DNA of 6,822 nucleotides, taken from assembly GCA_913054485.1 (NCBI GenBank), contig CAJXHQ010000171.1:1-6822 (forward strand), given 5' to 3'. Numbering within the stretch: position 1 is the first letter of the stretch; each line of letters begins with the position of its first letter. The notes beneath the pieces were generated by a model. It was not told the DNA's origin. It saw only the letters and a program-made list of their open reading frames with translations, and did no database searches. Positions 5,109 to 6,822 of this stretch are shown piece by piece. Made by a program: the position numbers and the translations under genes. This DNA is from an uncultured Paracoccaceae bacterium (GTDB lineage Bacteria > Pseudomonadota > Alphaproteobacteria > Rhodobacterales > Rhodobacteraceae).

Positions 5109-6683
5109 TTAATCAATCTCGTCTGTGTCCTCTTCCAGTGCGTTTTCTTCCGTGCAGCCATTAAGATGTGCCGCAGCGCGCCACACATGATAGGCGGAGC
5201 GGTGCAGCCAGCGGGCACTGTCCAGCTGCAGGGTGAGCGTGCCGGGCGGCAGCGCCCCCGCGGCAGTGCGGCCGATGGCTGCTTTCCGGAAGTCTTCGCG
5301 GAAGGTGCGCAGTGTCTTGCGCAGGGCATTTGCGGCTGTGGCTTGTTCTTTGCTGCTCGTTGGCAGGGCCTGCAGCAGATCCGCCATGTCCTGTGCTTGG
5401 GCCGACAGGGCAGGATCGCCTTTCAGTGCGGCAATCCGGGCGGTCTGCTTGGCGCGGCGGCGCAGACGGTCAAGGTGATCAAGCGCGTGGAGCAGCTGTT
5501 CTCGCCGCGTTTGCGCGGGGCTGCCTGCTGCAGGCTGCACCGCAGCCAGAAAACCGCGGCAGTCCCGCACGGCGGCTTTCAGGCGCGGGTCCTCACGGGC
5601 GGCAGCATCTCCGCCCAGCTTGCGGGCGAGCTCCTCTGAAAGGCTGCGCATAATGTCCAGAACCACGGCCTCTGCAGCGCCGGCAGCGGCCTCCGGGTCG
5701 CTCAGCAGCTGGCGGTCGAGACGCCCGGCGGCAAACCCCGGCTCTCCGGGCACAAGGCGCTGCACCAGCCGGGCAAAGGCTGGGGTGACGCCGAGGATCA
5801 GCAGCACGCCAAGCGCGTTGAAGGCGCTGTGGAAGCCGACCAGCGCCACCTGCGGGTCAAAAGAGGTGCCGGTTTCTGCCAGCGCGGCAATGGCCCAGCC
5901 CAGCGGGTAGAGCAGCAGGAAGGCCATGATGCCGGTCAGCAGGTTGTAGATTACATGGGCAAAGCCGGTCCGCCGGGCCGCGGTGGTGCCGCCGAGGGCG
6001 GCAATCGCGGCAGTGAACGTGGTGCCCACATCCATGCCGATCACCAGTGCGGCGGCTTGCGGAAATGTGACAGCCCCCGCCGCCAGCGCCGCCAGCGCGC
6101 TGGCCACCCCGGCGCTGGAGGATTGCGTGACAATTGTAATTGTGATGCCCAGCCCCACCAGCTTCAGCCGCCCGCCGAACGTGTCAGCGGGGAAGGTCTC
6201 GGGCGAGACCAGACCGCGGTAAGCCTCCATGCCTTCCTTCAGCTGGCCGATGCCAAGGAACAGCACGCCAAAGCCTGCAAGCGCCCAGCCAAGCGCCTTC
6301 CAGCGTCCGCGCCCGAACAGCCGCAGCAGCGCCCCGGCAGGGATGAAAGGCAGCAGGGCGGTACCGAGGTCCAGTTTGAAGCCCACAAGGGCCACCATCC
6401 AGCCGGTAAGCGTGGTGCCGATATTTGCACCGAAGATGATGCCGAGGGATTGCTGAAAATTCATCAGCCCCGCGGCCACGAACCCGACGGCGGCCACGGT
6501 GGTGGCGCTGGAGGATTGCACCATTGCGGTGGCCACGGCCCCCGCCGCCGCGCCGCGTACCGGGCTGGAGGTGGAGCGGCGCAGCAAGCGGCGCAGGCGT
6601 TCGCCCGCAAGGGCGCGCAAACCTTCGGTGAGCATCGACATGCCCACCAGAAACAGTCCAAGTCCGCCAAGGGCCTGCAGCAT
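5109..6683 (-). CDS. Na+/phosphate cotransporter-family protein with PhoU-like domain
   Basis: A 524-residue inner-membrane protein of the Na/Pi-cotransporter family (PF02690; bacterial NptA/YjbB type). These proteins move inorganic phosphate with sodium; YjbB of E. coli is linked to phosphate export. The membrane part (about 1-305) shows the family's internal duplication. The first copy has QSSSATT (56-62) and GANIGTT (85-91), the second QSSSAG (187-192) and GMDVGTT (216-222). Residues about 330-510 are soluble and helical, as expected for a PhoU-like domain, and end in an acidic tail (ALEEDTDEID). The N-terminus, GGLGLFLVGMSMLTEGL, is typical, and AAGGAGG 4 nt before the ATG fixes the start. 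Direction of transport cannot be told from the sequence. The upstream gene ends in a terminator close to this start, so the promoter position is unclear. Confidence 0.93.
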   Translation of the reverse strand: MLQALGGLGLFLVGMSMLTEGLRALAGERLRRLLRRSTSSPVRGAAAGAVATAMVQSSSATTVAAVGFVAAGLMNFQQSLGIIFGANIGTTLTGWMVALVGFKLDLGTALLPFIPAGALLRLFGRGRWKALGWALAGFGVLFLGIGQLKEGMEAYRGLVSPETFPADTFGGRLKLVGLGITITIVTQSSSAGVASALAALAAGAVTFPQAAALVIGMDVGTTFTAAIAALGGTTAARRTGFAHVIYNLLTGIMAFLLLYPLGWAIAALAETGTSFDPQVALVGFHSAFNALGVLLILGVTPAFARLVQRLVPGEPGFAAGRLDRQLLSDPEAAAGAAEAVVLDIMRSLSEELARKLGGDAAAREDPRLKAAVRDCRGFLAAVQPAAGSPAQTRREQLLHALDHLDRLRRRAKQTARIAALKGDPALSAQAQDMADLLQALPTSSKEQATAANALRKTLRTFREDFRKAAIGRTAAGALPPGTLTLQLDSARWLHRSAYHVWRAAAHLNGCTEENALEEDTDEID

Positions 6684-6687
6684 CGCG

Positions 6688-6694
6688 CCTCCTT
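6688..6694 (-). promoter_or_regulatory. Strong ribosome binding site for the Na/Pi gene
   Basis: AAGGAGG on the minus strand, 4 nt before the ATG (6681-6683). It is the strongest ribosome binding site in the window and supports the short N-terminus of the transporter. Confidence 0.75.
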
Positions 6695-6721
6695 CAGAGC
6701 AACCAGAAGTGTGCCGATGCT

Positions 6722-6746
6722 AAAAGGCGCGCCGGTGGCGCGCCTT
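6722..6746 (-). terminator. Rho-independent terminator of the gene at the right edge
   Basis: Perfect 10-bp arms, AAGGCGCGCC and GGCGCGCCTT, enclose a 3-nt loop (6734-6736). On the minus strand the GC stem runs into TTTT, while the plus-strand side has no T-run, so it acts on minus-strand transcription. It begins 8 nt after the stop of the partial gene. Confidence 0.75.
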
Positions 6747-6754
6747 GAGGTGGG

Positions 6755-6822
6755 TCAAAGCAATGGGGCGGGGATCACCCGCGCCAGCGCGCTGAAGTCG
6801 GACGCAGCCGCAGGCAATGCGG
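6755..6822 (-). CDS. C-terminal end of an unidentified protein (partial)
   Basis: An open minus-strand frame enters from the right edge and ends at TGA (6755-6757). Twenty-one codons are visible, ending SALARVIPAPLL, rich in Ala, Leu and Pro. The case for a real gene rests on the terminator just after the stop, GC-rich third positions and the lack of a better reading of the minus strand here. The fragment is too short to identify. A second minus-strand frame also stops inside this stretch but further from the hairpin. Confidence 0.55.
   Translation of the reverse strand, partial: ALPAAASDFSALARVIPAPLL

Noticed and set aside
6753..6758. TTGACC on the minus strand as a -35 for the Na/Pi gene
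   Set aside because: Good hexamer match, but the region 16-18 nt downstream is the GC-rich terminator stem with no -10. It overlaps the stop of the partial gene.
1..6822. tRNA, CRISPR, insertion sequence or phage-like content
   Set aside because: No cloverleaf, repeat-spacer pattern, transposase or terminal inverted repeats were seen on either strand.

Overview
The window is a GC-rich, densely coded chromosomal segment of an alphaproteobacterium. The style of the ClpS, HemF and RsmC-like proteins suggests the Rhodobacteraceae (Roseobacter group); this is an inference from protein character, with no database search behind it. Seven complete protein genes fill almost the whole window. The start of an eighth lies beyond the right edge. 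I see no RNA genes, CRISPR arrays, insertion sequences, integrases or other signs of horizontal transfer.

Left to right: a HAD-family phosphatase (24-737, minus) is divergent from clpS, the Clp protease adaptor (827-1168, plus). The 89-bp gap between them holds plausible back-to-back promoters and a perfect 7-bp inverted repeat. clpS begins a same-strand series: an RsmC-like 16S rRNA guanine methyltransferase (1183-2166), a short-chain dehydrogenase/reductase with degraded catalytic motifs (2241-3050), and hemF, the oxygen-dependent coproporphyrinogen III oxidase (3067-3972). clpS/methyltransferase and SDR/hemF are each spaced tightly enough to be co-transcribed. The 74-bp gap between the two pairs could hold another promoter.

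The right half is on the minus strand. A six-helix membrane diguanylate cyclase (3977-4981) converges on hemF with four bases between the stops, and both stop codons lie in one hairpin. Upstream of it is a 127-bp gap with an AT-rich core (about 75% AT over 5031-5110), then a Na+/phosphate cotransporter-family protein with a PhoU-like C-terminal domain (5109-6683). A strong GC hairpin with a T-run (6722-6746) probably ends a further minus-strand gene. Only its last 21 codons and stop are visible (6755-6822).

Functionally this is mostly housekeeping: N-degron proteolysis, ribosome modification, haem synthesis, phosphate transport and c-di-GMP signalling. I found no convincing new defence or mobile system. 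The best leads are the SDR, which lacks the catalytic lysine and has altered NNAG and PG motifs; the diguanylate cyclase, which lacks the inhibitory I-site arginine; and several compact regulatory structures between genes.
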